The position numbers were made by a program, and so were the translations under genes. From UKL13-2 sp043756275 (GTDB lineage: Bacteria > Pseudomonadota > Gammaproteobacteria > Burkholderiales > Usitatibacteraceae), in NCBI GenBank assembly GCA_043756275.1, contig JAYURJ010000227.1:1-64000 (forward strand): a stretch of 64,000 bases of DNA, given 5' to 3'. Positions 54,622-62,031 of this stretch are shown piece by piece; position 1 is the stretch's first letter; every line of letters begins with the position of its first letter. The notes beneath the pieces are model-generated. The model was given only the letters and a program-made list of their open reading frames with translations. It had not been told where the DNA came from and did no database searches.

Positions 54622-55647
54622 TTATTTTGCCGCCATCAGTGCAACCGTGGTGTCGAGCATCCGGTTACTGAAGCCCCATTCGTTGTCGTACCAGCTCGTT
54701 ACCTTGACCAGACGACCTGAGACCTTTGTGAGTGTCGAATCGAACGTTGACGAATGCGAATCGTGATTAAAATCCACCGAAACCAAGGGGCCCGTGTTGT
54801 AAGCGAGAATGCCCTTCATGCCCGGCGTTTCAGAAGCCGCCTTCATGATCGCGTTCACTTCTTCGACCGTAGTGTCGCGCGCGGCGATGAACGTAAGATC
54901 AACGATGGACACATTGATGATTGGCACGCGAATCGCAAAGCCATCCAGCTTGCCATTAAGCTCCGGCATTACCAGACCGACTGCGGCAGCTGCACCGGTC
55001 TTGGTCGGGATCATGCTCATTGGGGCGGATCGTGCGCGGCGCAAATCTTCATGCATCACGTCGGTCAGCACCTGATCGTTGGTGTACGCATGCACGGTGG
55101 TCATCAATCCGCTGACGACGCCGATCTTGTCGTGCAATGGCTTCACCAGCGGGGCCAGACAGTTGGTGGTGCAGGACGCATTCGAGATCACCGTCATCGC
55201 TTGCGTTAAAACGCCATGGTTTACACCGTAAACGACGGTCGCATCGACATCCTTGCCACCGGGGGCCGAGATGATCACTTTTTTAGCGCCACCCTTTAAG
55301 TGGGCGGAGGCCTTTTCTTTCGTCGTGAACAGGCCCGTACATTCCAGCACCACATCCACGTTCATTTCGCCCCATGGCAATTGTGCCGGGTCGCGCTGCG
55401 CAAATACTTTGATCTTGTCGCCGGTACCGCCATTGGCAACAACCAAGGAATCGCCTTCGACCACGACAGTGCCGGGAAACTTGCCGTGCGCGGTGTCGTA
55501 TCGCGTCAAATGGGCGTTGGTATCGACGGGGCCAAGATCGTTGATGGCAACGATCTGAATGTCATGTTTTTTATGGCCTTCGTAGTGGGCACGGAGAACG
55601 TTGCGGCCGATGCGACCGTAGCCATTGATGGCGACGCGGATGGTCAT
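54622..55647 (-). CDS. gap: Glyceraldehyde-3-phosphate dehydrogenase
   Basis: A 341-residue enzyme oxidising glyceraldehyde-3-phosphate to 1,3-bisphosphoglycerate with NAD. The ATG at 55647 gives MTIRVAINGYGRIGRNVLRA, the NAD fold; an upstream extension of 15 residues has no homology. The catalytic cysteine is in SNASCTTNCLAP, and SWYDNEWGFSNRM closes the C-terminus. The promoter at 55711-55739 precedes it by about 64 bp. gap heads a run with sugE, DUF6356, lipoprotein, pgk and pyk. Confidence 0.97.
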   Translation of the reverse strand: MTIRVAINGYGRIGRNVLRAHYEGHKKHDIQIVAINDLGPVDTNAHLTRYDTAHGKFPGTVVVEGDSLVVANGGTGDKIKVFAQRDPAQLPWGEMNVDVVLECTGLFTTKEKASAHLKGGAKKVIISAPGGKDVDATVVYGVNHGVLTQAMTVISNASCTTNCLAPLVKPLHDKIGVVSGLMTTVHAYTNDQVLTDVMHEDLRRARSAPMSMIPTKTGAAAAVGLVMPELNGKLDGFAIRVPIINVSIVDLTFIAARDTTVEEVNAIMKAASETPGMKGILAYNTGPLVSVDFNHDSHSSTFDSTLTKVSGRLVKVTSWYDNEWGFSNRMLDTTVALMAAK

Positions 55648-55710
55648 GTTGTCTTTCCTGCGAGCGGTTGGGGGAGTGGGACGCGGCCACAAATGCAGTG
55701 ACCAATGCTG

Positions 55711-55739
55711 ATTTTACCGCAATGCCACTTTTCGCCCAA
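55711..55739 (-). promoter_or_regulatory. Sigma-70 type promoter of gap
   Basis: On the minus strand TTGGGC (55734-55739), a 17 bp spacer and TAAAAT (55711-55716) predict a start about 57 nt before the gap ATG. Confidence 0.6.
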
Positions 55740-55747
55740 ATCCATTG

Positions 55748-55782
55748 CCCCTCACGCCGACCCTCTCCCAGAGGAGAGGGAG
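55748..55782. repeat. REP-like hairpin of the CCCTCACCCC...CTCTCCC type
   Basis: CCCTCTCC (55761-55768) pairs with GGAGAGGG (55773-55780) around CAGA. The preceding CCCCTCACGCCGA matches a dispersed sequence common in proteobacterial intergenic regions. It lies between the divergent gap and rdgB genes. Confidence 0.55.
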
Positions 55783-55849
55783 AGAAATGCGGCGCGATGA
55801 GAAAGGAAATTGTCGCGCCGAAGCAATGGATGGCGCGATAATGGTGGCT

Positions 55850-56440
55850 ATGAAAAAAGTCGTTATTGCCTCCGGCAATGCCGGAAAACTGCGCGAATTT
55901 GCGGCGTTACTGGCATCGTTTAATTTTGACGCTGTGCCGCAGGCGGCCTTGGGCGTGACCGAGGCAGAGGAGCCGCACATTACCTTTGTCGAAAACGCAC
56001 TCCTGAAAGCGCGCCACGCCTCGCTGGCGACAGGGCTACCGGCCTTGGCCGATGATTCAGGCATTTGTGCATGCGCCTTGGCTGGCGCGCCTGGGGTACG
56101 CTCAGCGAGGTACGCAGGGGAACCCGCCAATGACGCGCGCAATAACGCTAAGCTTGTCGCGGCGTTGGAATCACATGCAGACCATCGCGCCTTCTACTAT
56201 TGCGCATTGGTTTTTGTGACCCACGCCGATGATCCGCATCCGCTGATCGCCACCGGCCAATGGTTTGGCGAAGTCATCGCGACACCACGTGGCGGTCGCG
56301 GCTTTGGCTACGACCCGCACTTTCTGTTGGCCGAGCACGGCTGTACCGCTGCCGAGTTATCAGCCGAGATTAAAAACCGCGTCAGTCACCGTGGCAAAGC
56401 GATGCAGATGCTTGCCGCCATGCTGCAGAATGTGCGGTGA
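55850..56440 (+). CDS. rdgB: XTP/dITP diphosphatase (non-canonical purine NTP pyrophosphatase)
   Basis: A 196-residue Ham1/RdgB enzyme that hydrolyses dITP and XTP to keep the nucleotide pool clean. Motifs: KKVVIASGNAGKLREFAALL, TFVENALLKARHAS, ALADDSGICACALAGAPGVR SA-type loop, and GFGYDPHFL, NRVSHRGKAM at the C-terminus. The start at 55850 gives the normal N-terminus; earlier ATG codons in the frame belong to the leader. hemW begins on the base after its stop codon, so the two are an operon. Confidence 0.95.
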   Translation: MKKVVIASGNAGKLREFAALLASFNFDAVPQAALGVTEAEEPHITFVENALLKARHASLATGLPALADDSGICACALAGAPGVRSARYAGEPANDARNNAKLVAALESHADHRAFYYCALVFVTHADDPHPLIATGQWFGEVIATPRGGRGFGYDPHFLLAEHGCTAAELSAEIKNRVSHRGKAMQMLAAMLQNVR

Positions 56441-57676
56441 ATGACGATGCCGAACACCGCGCCAATGCTTGGCTTTGGATCGATTGTCGGCAGCGGAACA
56501 CTACTAACAACGCTGCCGCCACTGTCGCTCTACATCCATATTCCCTGGTGCGTGCGCAAATGTCCGTATTGCGATTTCAACAGCCACGAAGCATCCGGTG
56601 ATGCACCGGAAAGACGTTATGTCGATGCCATTATTTCGGATCTGGATCATTCGTTGCCGAAAATCTGGGGCCGCCGTGTCTATTCGGTCTTCTTCGGCGG
56701 CGGCACGCCGAGCCTGTTTTCGGCACAGGCAATCGATGAAATTCTTGCCGCCGTCCGTGCGCGCGTAACGCTGGATGTCGAAGCCGAAATTACGCTGGAG
56801 GCCAATCCGGGCACGTTTGAGGCGGAGAAATTCCGGGGTTATCGGGAGGCTGGCGTAAATCGCCTGTCGATCGGCATTCAAAGCTTCAACGACCGGCAGT
56901 TGCAGGCGTTGGGACGAATTCACAATAGCGACGAGGCGCACCGCGCAATCAACATTGCACAGGCGAATTTTGACAATATCAATCTCGATGTCATGTTCGC
57001 TTTGCCCGGCCCGGACAACCGGCAAACCCTCGAAGAGTGTGAGCGCGATATAGACACTGCGCTGTCATTCGAGACCAAACATTTATCGATTTATCACCTC
57101 ACGCTTGAAACAAATACACTGTTCCATCGCTTTCCACCAACGTTGCCGGACGACGAAGCGGCAGCCGATATGCAGGACATGATTGCGCAAAAATTAACGG
57201 GCGCTGGCTATGTCCACTATGAAACCTCGGCTTTTGCCAAGCCGGGGTGGGAGTGTCGTCACAATCTCAACTACTGGCGCTTCGGCGACTACCTCGGCAT
57301 CGGTGCCGGTGCGCATGGAAAAATCTCTTACCCGGATCGTATCACTCGCGAGTCGAGATTCAAACAACCGGCCACCTTCATGGAAAACGCTATGGTGGGC
57401 ATCGCGATTCAGGAAGAAAAAACGGTGTCGCGTGCCGAGTTGCCGTTTGAGTTCATGCTCAATGCTTTACGGCTGACAGATGGCTTTGCGACGACACTGT
57501 TTACCGAACGCACCGGTTTGCCGATCACGGTCATCAGCCGTCAACTGGACGCTGCTGAGGCGCGCGGTTTGATCACACGCAACATTAAAAATATTCAGCC
57601 GACCGAAAAAGGCCGGTTGTTCCTGAACGACCTGCTGGAAATGTTCTTGCCGGTGGATGAAGTTCGCGCGCCGTAG
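56441..57676 (+). CDS. hemW: Heme chaperone HemW (radical SAM)
   Basis: A 411-residue radical SAM protein of the HemN-like group now known as heme chaperone HemW. The cluster motif is C-V-R-K-C-P-Y-C (residues 37-44). The next blocks are VFFGGGTPSLF, LEANPGTFE and VNRLSIGIQSFND, with NYWRFGDYLGIGAGAHG near 280. The first about 27 residues (MTMPNTAPMLGFGSIVGSGT then LLTTLPP) are longer than usual. Part of them is encoded by a half-copy of the dispersed palindromic repeat (56451-56478). The ATG lies directly after the rdgB TGA. Convergent folE2 ends 21 bp away. Confidence 0.93.
   Translation: MTMPNTAPMLGFGSIVGSGTLLTTLPPLSLYIHIPWCVRKCPYCDFNSHEASGDAPERRYVDAIISDLDHSLPKIWGRRVYSVFFGGGTPSLFSAQAIDEILAAVRARVTLDVEAEITLEANPGTFEAEKFRGYREAGVNRLSIGIQSFNDRQLQALGRIHNSDEAHRAINIAQANFDNINLDVMFALPGPDNRQTLEECERDIDTALSFETKHLSIYHLTLETNTLFHRFPPTLPDDEAAADMQDMIAQKLTGAGYVHYETSAFAKPGWECRHNLNYWRFGDYLGIGAGAHGKISYPDRITRESRFKQPATFMENAMVGIAIQEEKTVSRAELPFEFMLNALRLTDGFATTLFTERTGLPITVISRQLDAAEARGLITRNIKNIQPTEKGRLFLNDLLEMFLPVDEVRAP
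56451..56478. repeat. Half-copy of the dispersed palindromic repeat within hemW
   Basis: CGAACACCGCGCCAATGCTT followed by GGCTTTGG resembles the right arms at 19579-19598 and 29743-29768. It encodes part of the HemW N-terminal extension. No left arm is visible in rdgB. Confidence 0.5.
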
Positions 57677-57697
57677 CGGGCGGCACGCGCCAACGAT

Positions 57698-58531
57698 TTA
57701 CTTCGCGACGCGTTTGTCGCGCTCAATCACCGCGTAGGCGGAATGATTGTGGATCGATTCAAAATTCTCTGATTCAACCACATAGGCCTCGATTCGCTCG
57801 TCGGCGTTCAACGCTGCGGCAACATCCCTCACCAAATCCTCAACAAACTTGGGATTGTCATACGCGCGTTCGGTAACGAATTTTTCATCGGGTCGTTTGA
57901 GAATGCCATATAGCTCGGCAGAGGCCTGATCTTCTGCGATGCGTACCACGTCTTCAATTGTTATCGGCTCTGCACTGCGCACCGAGATGCTGATATGCGA
58001 ACGCTGATTATGTGCGCCGTAGGCGGATATTTCTTTTGAACACGGGCAAAGACTGGTCACGGGAACAGTTACCTTGGTGACGACCGTAGTGACACCGTTG
58101 CTGATTTCACCTGTCAACTGCACTTCAACATCGAGCAGCGACTTCACCCCGGAAACCGGTGCCGATTTTTCGATGAAATATGGGAATGCAATCTGGATGC
58201 GGCCCTCGGAGGCATCGAGCCGCTGCGCCATGCGTGTCAGCAGCGCACCAAAAGTCTGAATGGATAGCGCTGCATTATTGCTTTCGAGAATTTCCACGAA
58301 CCTAGACATGTGAGTGCCTTTGACATCGTGCTGAAGTCGCACCGTCATGTCGAAGGTGGCCACGGTGTGTTTAATCTCGCCGTCCCCGCCCAACACACGG
58401 ATCGGATGCCGCAATGCTTTAATCCCTACACGATCAATCACAATTTTGCGGGCATCAGGCATGCCTTGCACATCTGCGATCTCGGCTGAAATCGGCGCGG
58501 TGATTGGTAGGAAACGATCTCGTTGATTCAT
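57698..58531 (-). CDS. folE2: GTP cyclohydrolase IB (FolE2)
   Basis: A 277-residue type IB GTP cyclohydrolase that forms 7,8-dihydroneopterin triphosphate for folate. The ATG at 58531 gives MNQRDRFLP. Family motifs are GIKALRHPIRV, the GTHMSRFVEIL motif and the metal/active-site region TSLCPCSKEISAYGAHNQRS (the Cys-Pro-Cys-Ser-Lys signature). This enzyme works with metals other than zinc and in many bacteria is induced by zinc shortage; no Zur box was recognised. A good sigma-70 promoter precedes it, and it converges with hemW. Confidence 0.96.
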   Translation of the reverse strand: MNQRDRFLPITAPISAEIADVQGMPDARKIVIDRVGIKALRHPIRVLGGDGEIKHTVATFDMTVRLQHDVKGTHMSRFVEILESNNAALSIQTFGALLTRMAQRLDASEGRIQIAFPYFIEKSAPVSGVKSLLDVEVQLTGEISNGVTTVVTKVTVPVTSLCPCSKEISAYGAHNQRSHISISVRSAEPITIEDVVRIAEDQASAELYGILKRPDEKFVTERAYDNPKFVEDLVRDVAAALNADERIEAYVVESENFESIHNHSAYAVIERDKRVAK

Positions 58532-58561
58532 AACAAAAATTTCTCTGTTGAACGACGTTGG

Positions 58562-58590
58562 AGTATAGCCTTGGCGGCAATTTTGAGCAA
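58562..58590 (-). promoter_or_regulatory. Sigma-70 type promoter of folE2
   Basis: On the minus strand TTGCTC (58585-58590), a 17 bp spacer and TATACT (58562-58567) are positioned to give a leader of about 25 nt before the folE2 ATG. Confidence 0.7.
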
Positions 58591-58669
58591 AAAAGTGTTG
58601 CATTAGAGATGTGGGCGCGGCGGTCATTTTCAATTCACGATGGCTTAAACGCACTACATGCCAATGAAA

Positions 58670-58689
58670 GGGGCACCCGAAGGTGCCCC
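58670..58689 (-). terminator. Terminator hairpin of the porin-glnK-amtB operon
   Basis: GGGGCACC (58670-58677) pairs perfectly with GGTGCCCC (58682-58689) around a CGAA loop, 30 bp past the amtB stop. The following tract on the minus strand is TTTC, so termination may be partial. Confidence 0.7.
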
Positions 58690-58719
58690 ATCTTCAAACA
58701 AAAACCAAAATATTCGTGT

Positions 58720-60255
58720 CTAGTGGTTGTACGCCGTCTCGCCGTGCGAGGTGATATCGAGACCCTCGCGTTCCTCGTCTTCCGGAACTCTGAGTCCAAC
58801 CACTATTTTGACGATGAAAAGAGACACTGCAGCGACCACGCCAGACCAGACGACGGCGATGCCGACTGCCTTGGCCTGAATCAGCAACTGCTCACCAATC
58901 GAGGTAAAGCCCGTTGTCGCTTTGACCCAGTCGGTGACAAAGCCAGGACCACCCAGATCTGGCGACACAAAAACGCCGGTAAGCAACGCACCCAAAATGC
59001 CGCCCACCGCGTGCACGCCGAAGACATCAAGCGAATCGTCAACTTTGAGCATGCGCTTAAGCCCCGTTACACCCCACAGGCAAACTGCACCTGCCGCGAT
59101 ACCGATCACAAACGCGCCGGGAATGCCGACGTTGCCCGCAGCCGGGGTAATTGCCACCAGACCTGCCACCGCACCGGATGCAGCACCGAGCATGGAGGGT
59201 TTACCTTTGAGGAGCCACTCAGCGAACGTCCAGGACAACACCGCGCAGGCAGTCGCCAGAAACGTATTCATGAACGCGAGAACCGCAGAATTGCCCGCCT
59301 CAAGTGCCGAGCCCGCATTAAAGCCGAACCAGCCAAACCACAATAACGCCGCGCCGATCATAGTCATCGTTAAGCTATGTGGTGTCAGCGCCTCTTTGCC
59401 AAAGCCGATACGCTTGCCGAGGAAGTAAGCAGCGACCAAACCGGCGACACCCGCGTTGATGTGCACGACAGTGCCGCCTGCGAAATCAAGCGCACCCATC
59501 TGCCAGAGATACCCGGCCTTTGCGTTCAACCCATCAACCAATTTTGGATCAGTGTACGCATCAGGGCCCATCCAGAACCACACCATGTGCGCCATTGGCA
59601 GGTATGCAAACGTGAACCACAACACCATGAATAGCAGTACAGCGGAAAACTTCATGCGCTCGGCAACTGAACCCAGAATCAGGCAACAGGTAATGGCCGC
59701 AAACGTGCACTGGAACGCAGCAAACAGCATTTCAGGAATGACAACACCTTTGCTGAAGGTGGCGGCCATGGCAAATTCTCCTTTGGCCAGATCGGCAATT
59801 CCCTTGAGAAAGAGTCGATCAGTGCCGCCCAAGAACGCATTGCCCTCGGTGAATGCAAAGCTGTAGCCGTAGACGACCCAGAGCACTGAAATCAGCGAGA
59901 AGGTCACGAACACCTGCATCAACACGGACAGCATGTTCTTCGAGCGTACGAGGCCGCCGTAGAAAAGCGCCAGCGCGGGAACACTCATCAGCAGCACCAG
60001 TGCTGTGCAAACCAGCATCCACGCCACATCGCCCTTGTTCGGCACCGGTGCAGCAGGTGCTGCGGTGGCGGGAGCAGCTGCGGCGGGCACTGCAGCCGCA
60101 AGGGCCGGAGTAGCAGCTACCGGTGCGGCGGCGGATGCCGTTGCCGGTGTCGCGGCTGCCGCTGGTGCCGGTTCAGTTTTTTTGTCTTGCGCTTGCACAG
60201 CGCCGGTCAGCAGCAGGCTGCTGATGAACGCAAGTGAGATAAATAGTCGTTTCAT
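58720..60255 (-). CDS. amtB: Ammonium transporter AmtB
   Basis: An 11-helix ammonium channel of 511 residues. Signatures are the TM1 start ALFYGGLVRSKNML, FAGGTVVHINAGVAGLVAA (with the substrate-site Asp region) and FDSLDVFGVHAVGGILGALL; pore residues appear normal. The N-terminus has a signal peptide (1-22) then an unusually long Ala/Pro/Thr-rich stretch (about 30-70) before TM1. Ammonium crosses from periplasm to cytoplasm and GlnK binds to block it when nitrogen is plentiful. It follows glnK by 17 bp in a sigma-54-dependent operon with a TorF-like porin. Confidence 0.96.
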   Translation of the reverse strand: MKRLFISLAFISSLLLTGAVQAQDKKTEPAPAAAATPATASAAAPVAATPALAAAVPAAAAPATAAPAAPVPNKGDVAWMLVCTALVLLMSVPALALFYGGLVRSKNMLSVLMQVFVTFSLISVLWVVYGYSFAFTEGNAFLGGTDRLFLKGIADLAKGEFAMAATFSKGVVIPEMLFAAFQCTFAAITCCLILGSVAERMKFSAVLLFMVLWFTFAYLPMAHMVWFWMGPDAYTDPKLVDGLNAKAGYLWQMGALDFAGGTVVHINAGVAGLVAAYFLGKRIGFGKEALTPHSLTMTMIGAALLWFGWFGFNAGSALEAGNSAVLAFMNTFLATACAVLSWTFAEWLLKGKPSMLGAASGAVAGLVAITPAAGNVGIPGAFVIGIAAGAVCLWGVTGLKRMLKVDDSLDVFGVHAVGGILGALLTGVFVSPDLGGPGFVTDWVKATTGFTSIGEQLLIQAKAVGIAVVWSGVVAAVSLFIVKIVVGLRVPEDEEREGLDITSHGETAYNH

Positions 60256-60272
60256 TTTTTTGGCTCCCTGGC

Positions 60273-60611
60273 TTAGAGTGCGTCCGCGCCGGTTTCCCCG
60301 GTGCGAATGCGAACGACCTGTTCAAGACTGAAGACAAAAATTTTGCCGTCGCCTATCTTGCCGGTGTTCGCGGATTTTTCGATTGCTTCGATGACTTGCT
60401 CGACCAGATCGTCTTTGACTGCCGCTTCAATTTTCACTTTCGGCAAAAAATCGACCACGTATTCGGCGCCGCGATAAAGCTCGGTGTGACCTTTTTGACG
60501 TCCAAAACCTTTGACTTCTGTGACCGTGATGCCTTGCACGCCGATGGCAGACAAGGCTTCACGCACTTCGTCAAGCTTGAACGGCTTGATGATGGCGGTG
60601 ACCAGTTTCAT
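60273..60611 (-). CDS. glnK: Nitrogen regulatory protein P-II (GlnK)
   Basis: A 112-residue PII signal protein that reports 2-oxoglutarate and ATP/ADP levels and gates AmtB. It begins MKLVTAIIKPFKLDEVREAL. The T-loop GHTELYRGAEYVVDFLPK contains the uridylylation Tyr51, and the B-loop is KIGDGKIFV. The length is exactly that of the family. It is directly upstream of amtB. A stem-loop lies between it and the porin gene and may tune the relative expression. Confidence 0.97.
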   Translation of the reverse strand: MKLVTAIIKPFKLDEVREALSAIGVQGITVTEVKGFGRQKGHTELYRGAEYVVDFLPKVKIEAAVKDDLVEQVIEAIEKSANTGKIGDGKIFVFSLEQVVRIRTGETGADAL

Positions 60612-60642
60612 TTGAATTGCTCCCTGTAAAAGAATGGCTATT

Positions 60643-60662
60643 TGCGGCCCACTCGGGCCGCA
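60643..60662 (-). other. Intra-operon stem-loop between the porin and glnK
   Basis: TGCGGCCC pairs with GGGCCGCA around ACTC with no T-tract. It lies 19 bp after the porin stop and 32 bp before the glnK start. A partial terminator or mRNA processing role is possible. Confidence 0.5.
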
Positions 60663-60680
60663 GGCGCGGCCTAAAACGGC

Positions 60681-61472
60681 TTAGAACGATTTGGAAACGA
60701 ACGCGACCAGGCGTGCCCTGCCCAAGTCTTTACCGTTGACGGTATAAAAAGCTTCTTTGGCATTGGTGTTTTTGACGTAACCACCCGCCGCCCAGCCGTC
60801 GCCCAAATCGTAGGTCGCGCCGAGTTTGTAAACGGTGTAGCTGAAGTCGCCGTTGTTCTTGACGCTCTGGCGGGCGATCTGGGCATTTGCAGTCAGCTTT
60901 GGAAAAACCTCCTGCGCCCAATTGATTTCGGCAAAACCGGAGCCTTTGCTATTGACGAAACCGAACAGATTGCTTATCGAGTGTGAGTATTTGGCGCTGA
61001 ATGCACCGGAGGCGACACCAACATAAATTTCATCCGTGTTCGGCGATGGATTAAAGGCTTTACTTGAAGGATATTCATAGCGCAAGTAACCGACATCGAC
61101 GGTGACATCTTTAACGATCTCGAATTTGTAGCCGCCAAAAATATCTACTTCAATGTTTGCGTTGGTCGAGAAACCACCGGCCTTGGCCGCTTCTTTTAAC
61201 CATTTGATGTTGGTGACGAATGCGCCCAGATAGAATCCGTTCGAATGTGAATAATCCAGATTGAATTGGAGGGCTGGTTTTTCGGCCGTCTGCGCAATGC
61301 CGCGATATTCGTATTCCGAATACAGTGAGATTTTCGGCACGAGCGTGTGTTCAGGTGTCTCAGGCGCGGCAGCAGCAGGGGCAGCCTGTGCGAATACTTG
61401 CGTCGCGCCAAACGACACAGACAGCAATCCAGCCAACGTTGCGGGAACCAACTGCCTAACGATTTTTTTCAT
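60681..61472 (-). CDS. TorF family putative outer-membrane porin
   Basis: A 263-residue outer-membrane beta-barrel protein of the TorF/gcw_chp group (TIGR02001). The signal peptide ends near VFAQA (about residue 29), followed by an Ala/Pro linker and a first strand with LVPKISLYSEYEYRGIAQT. The barrel pattern continues with GYKFEIVKDVTVDVGYLRY, and the chain ends in Phe (FVSKSF), as required for Bam insertion. It is the first gene of the glnK-amtB operon and shares its sigma-54 promoter, which points to uptake of a nitrogen compound. The actual substrate is unknown. Confidence 0.88.
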   Translation of the reverse strand: MKKIVRQLVPATLAGLLSVSFGATQVFAQAAPAAAAPETPEHTLVPKISLYSEYEYRGIAQTAEKPALQFNLDYSHSNGFYLGAFVTNIKWLKEAAKAGGFSTNANIEVDIFGGYKFEIVKDVTVDVGYLRYEYPSSKAFNPSPNTDEIYVGVASGAFSAKYSHSISNLFGFVNSKGSGFAEINWAQEVFPKLTANAQIARQSVKNNGDFSYTVYKLGATYDLGDGWAAGGYVKNTNAKEAFYTVNGKDLGRARLVAFVSKSF

Positions 61473-61519
61473 TGCAGGACCTCTGAGGTAGTGATGGAAA
61501 ATTGCTTCAGGGTCTTATT

Positions 61520-61535
61520 AGCAGGTTGCATGCCA
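61520..61535 (-). promoter_or_regulatory. Sigma-54 promoter of porin-glnK-amtB
   Basis: On the minus strand TGGCATGCAACCTGCT matches the RpoN consensus TGGCAYRNNNNYTGCW at every fixed position, with the -24 GG and -12 GC correctly spaced. It lies 48 bp before the porin start codon. Confidence 0.85.
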
Positions 61536-61595
61536 TTCTTGTGACAGGCATAACCCACTGATTTGTCGGTTGATTGCTGCGACGAAACAATGGCA

Positions 61596-61643
61596 CGCAC
61601 CAAAATAATGCACGGCTTTAGCGCCGCGCACCACCCTGACGCA
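61596..61643 (-). promoter_or_regulatory. Two NtrC-like enhancer sites
   Basis: CGCACCAAAATAATGCA (61596-61612) fits the NtrC site TGCACCAAAATGGTGCA at 14 of 17 positions. A weaker copy, CGCACCACCCTGACGCA (61627-61643), fits at about 11. They are 31 bp apart, three helical turns, as in known NtrC enhancers, and lie about 95 and 126 bp upstream of the predicted transcription start. Confidence 0.65.
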
Positions 61644-61740
61644 CTCCATCCAGAGATGTGATGGAAGCGGCTCGGTTAGAATGTGTAATCAAAACGCGAT
61701 TCGCGTTACCCGCTACCCATTGCCCAACCCGCCGATCCCT

Positions 61741-62031
61741 GTGACTAAAGAATTTTCCGCGCAAGACGCGTCCTCCCCTGCACTAGACGTGCTCAGCAAG
61801 TTCGCGGCCAAGCTCGATTCGATGATCAAAAATTCTCCGGTCAGCGAAATGGAGAAAAACGCGCGCCAGCATTTCATCTCACAACTCGCCAAACAAGGTT
61901 TGGTGACCCGTGAAGAATATGAGACGCAGGTGGCCTTGCTTGCGCGGGCGGGCGCGAAACTGAAAGAGCTGGAAAGCAAAATCGCACTTCTGGAGCAAGT
62001 GCGGCATAACGAAGCTGATCGGCTTAAATAA
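61741..62031 (+). CDS. ubiK: Ubiquinone biosynthesis accessory factor UbiK (BMFP domain)
   Basis: A 96-residue coiled-coil protein of the UbiK/YqiC family that joins the Ubi complex and aids aerobic ubiquinone synthesis. The family core is LDVLSKFAAKLDSMIKNSPV followed by EMEKNARQHFISQLAKQGLV, and the C-terminal coiled coil has AKLKELESKIALLEQ. I chose the GTG at 61741 because the homology starts just after; an ATG at 61681 would add 20 unconserved residues. The comM gene follows on the next base. The pair faces the porin-glnK-amtB operon. Confidence 0.88.
   Translation: MTKEFSAQDASSPALDVLSKFAAKLDSMIKNSPVSEMEKNARQHFISQLAKQGLVTREEYETQVALLARAGAKLKELESKIALLEQVRHNEADRLK

Noticed and set aside
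58532..58669. Zur box upstream of folE2
   Set aside because: No palindromic AT-rich Zur-like site was found; only a standard sigma-70 promoter is supported.
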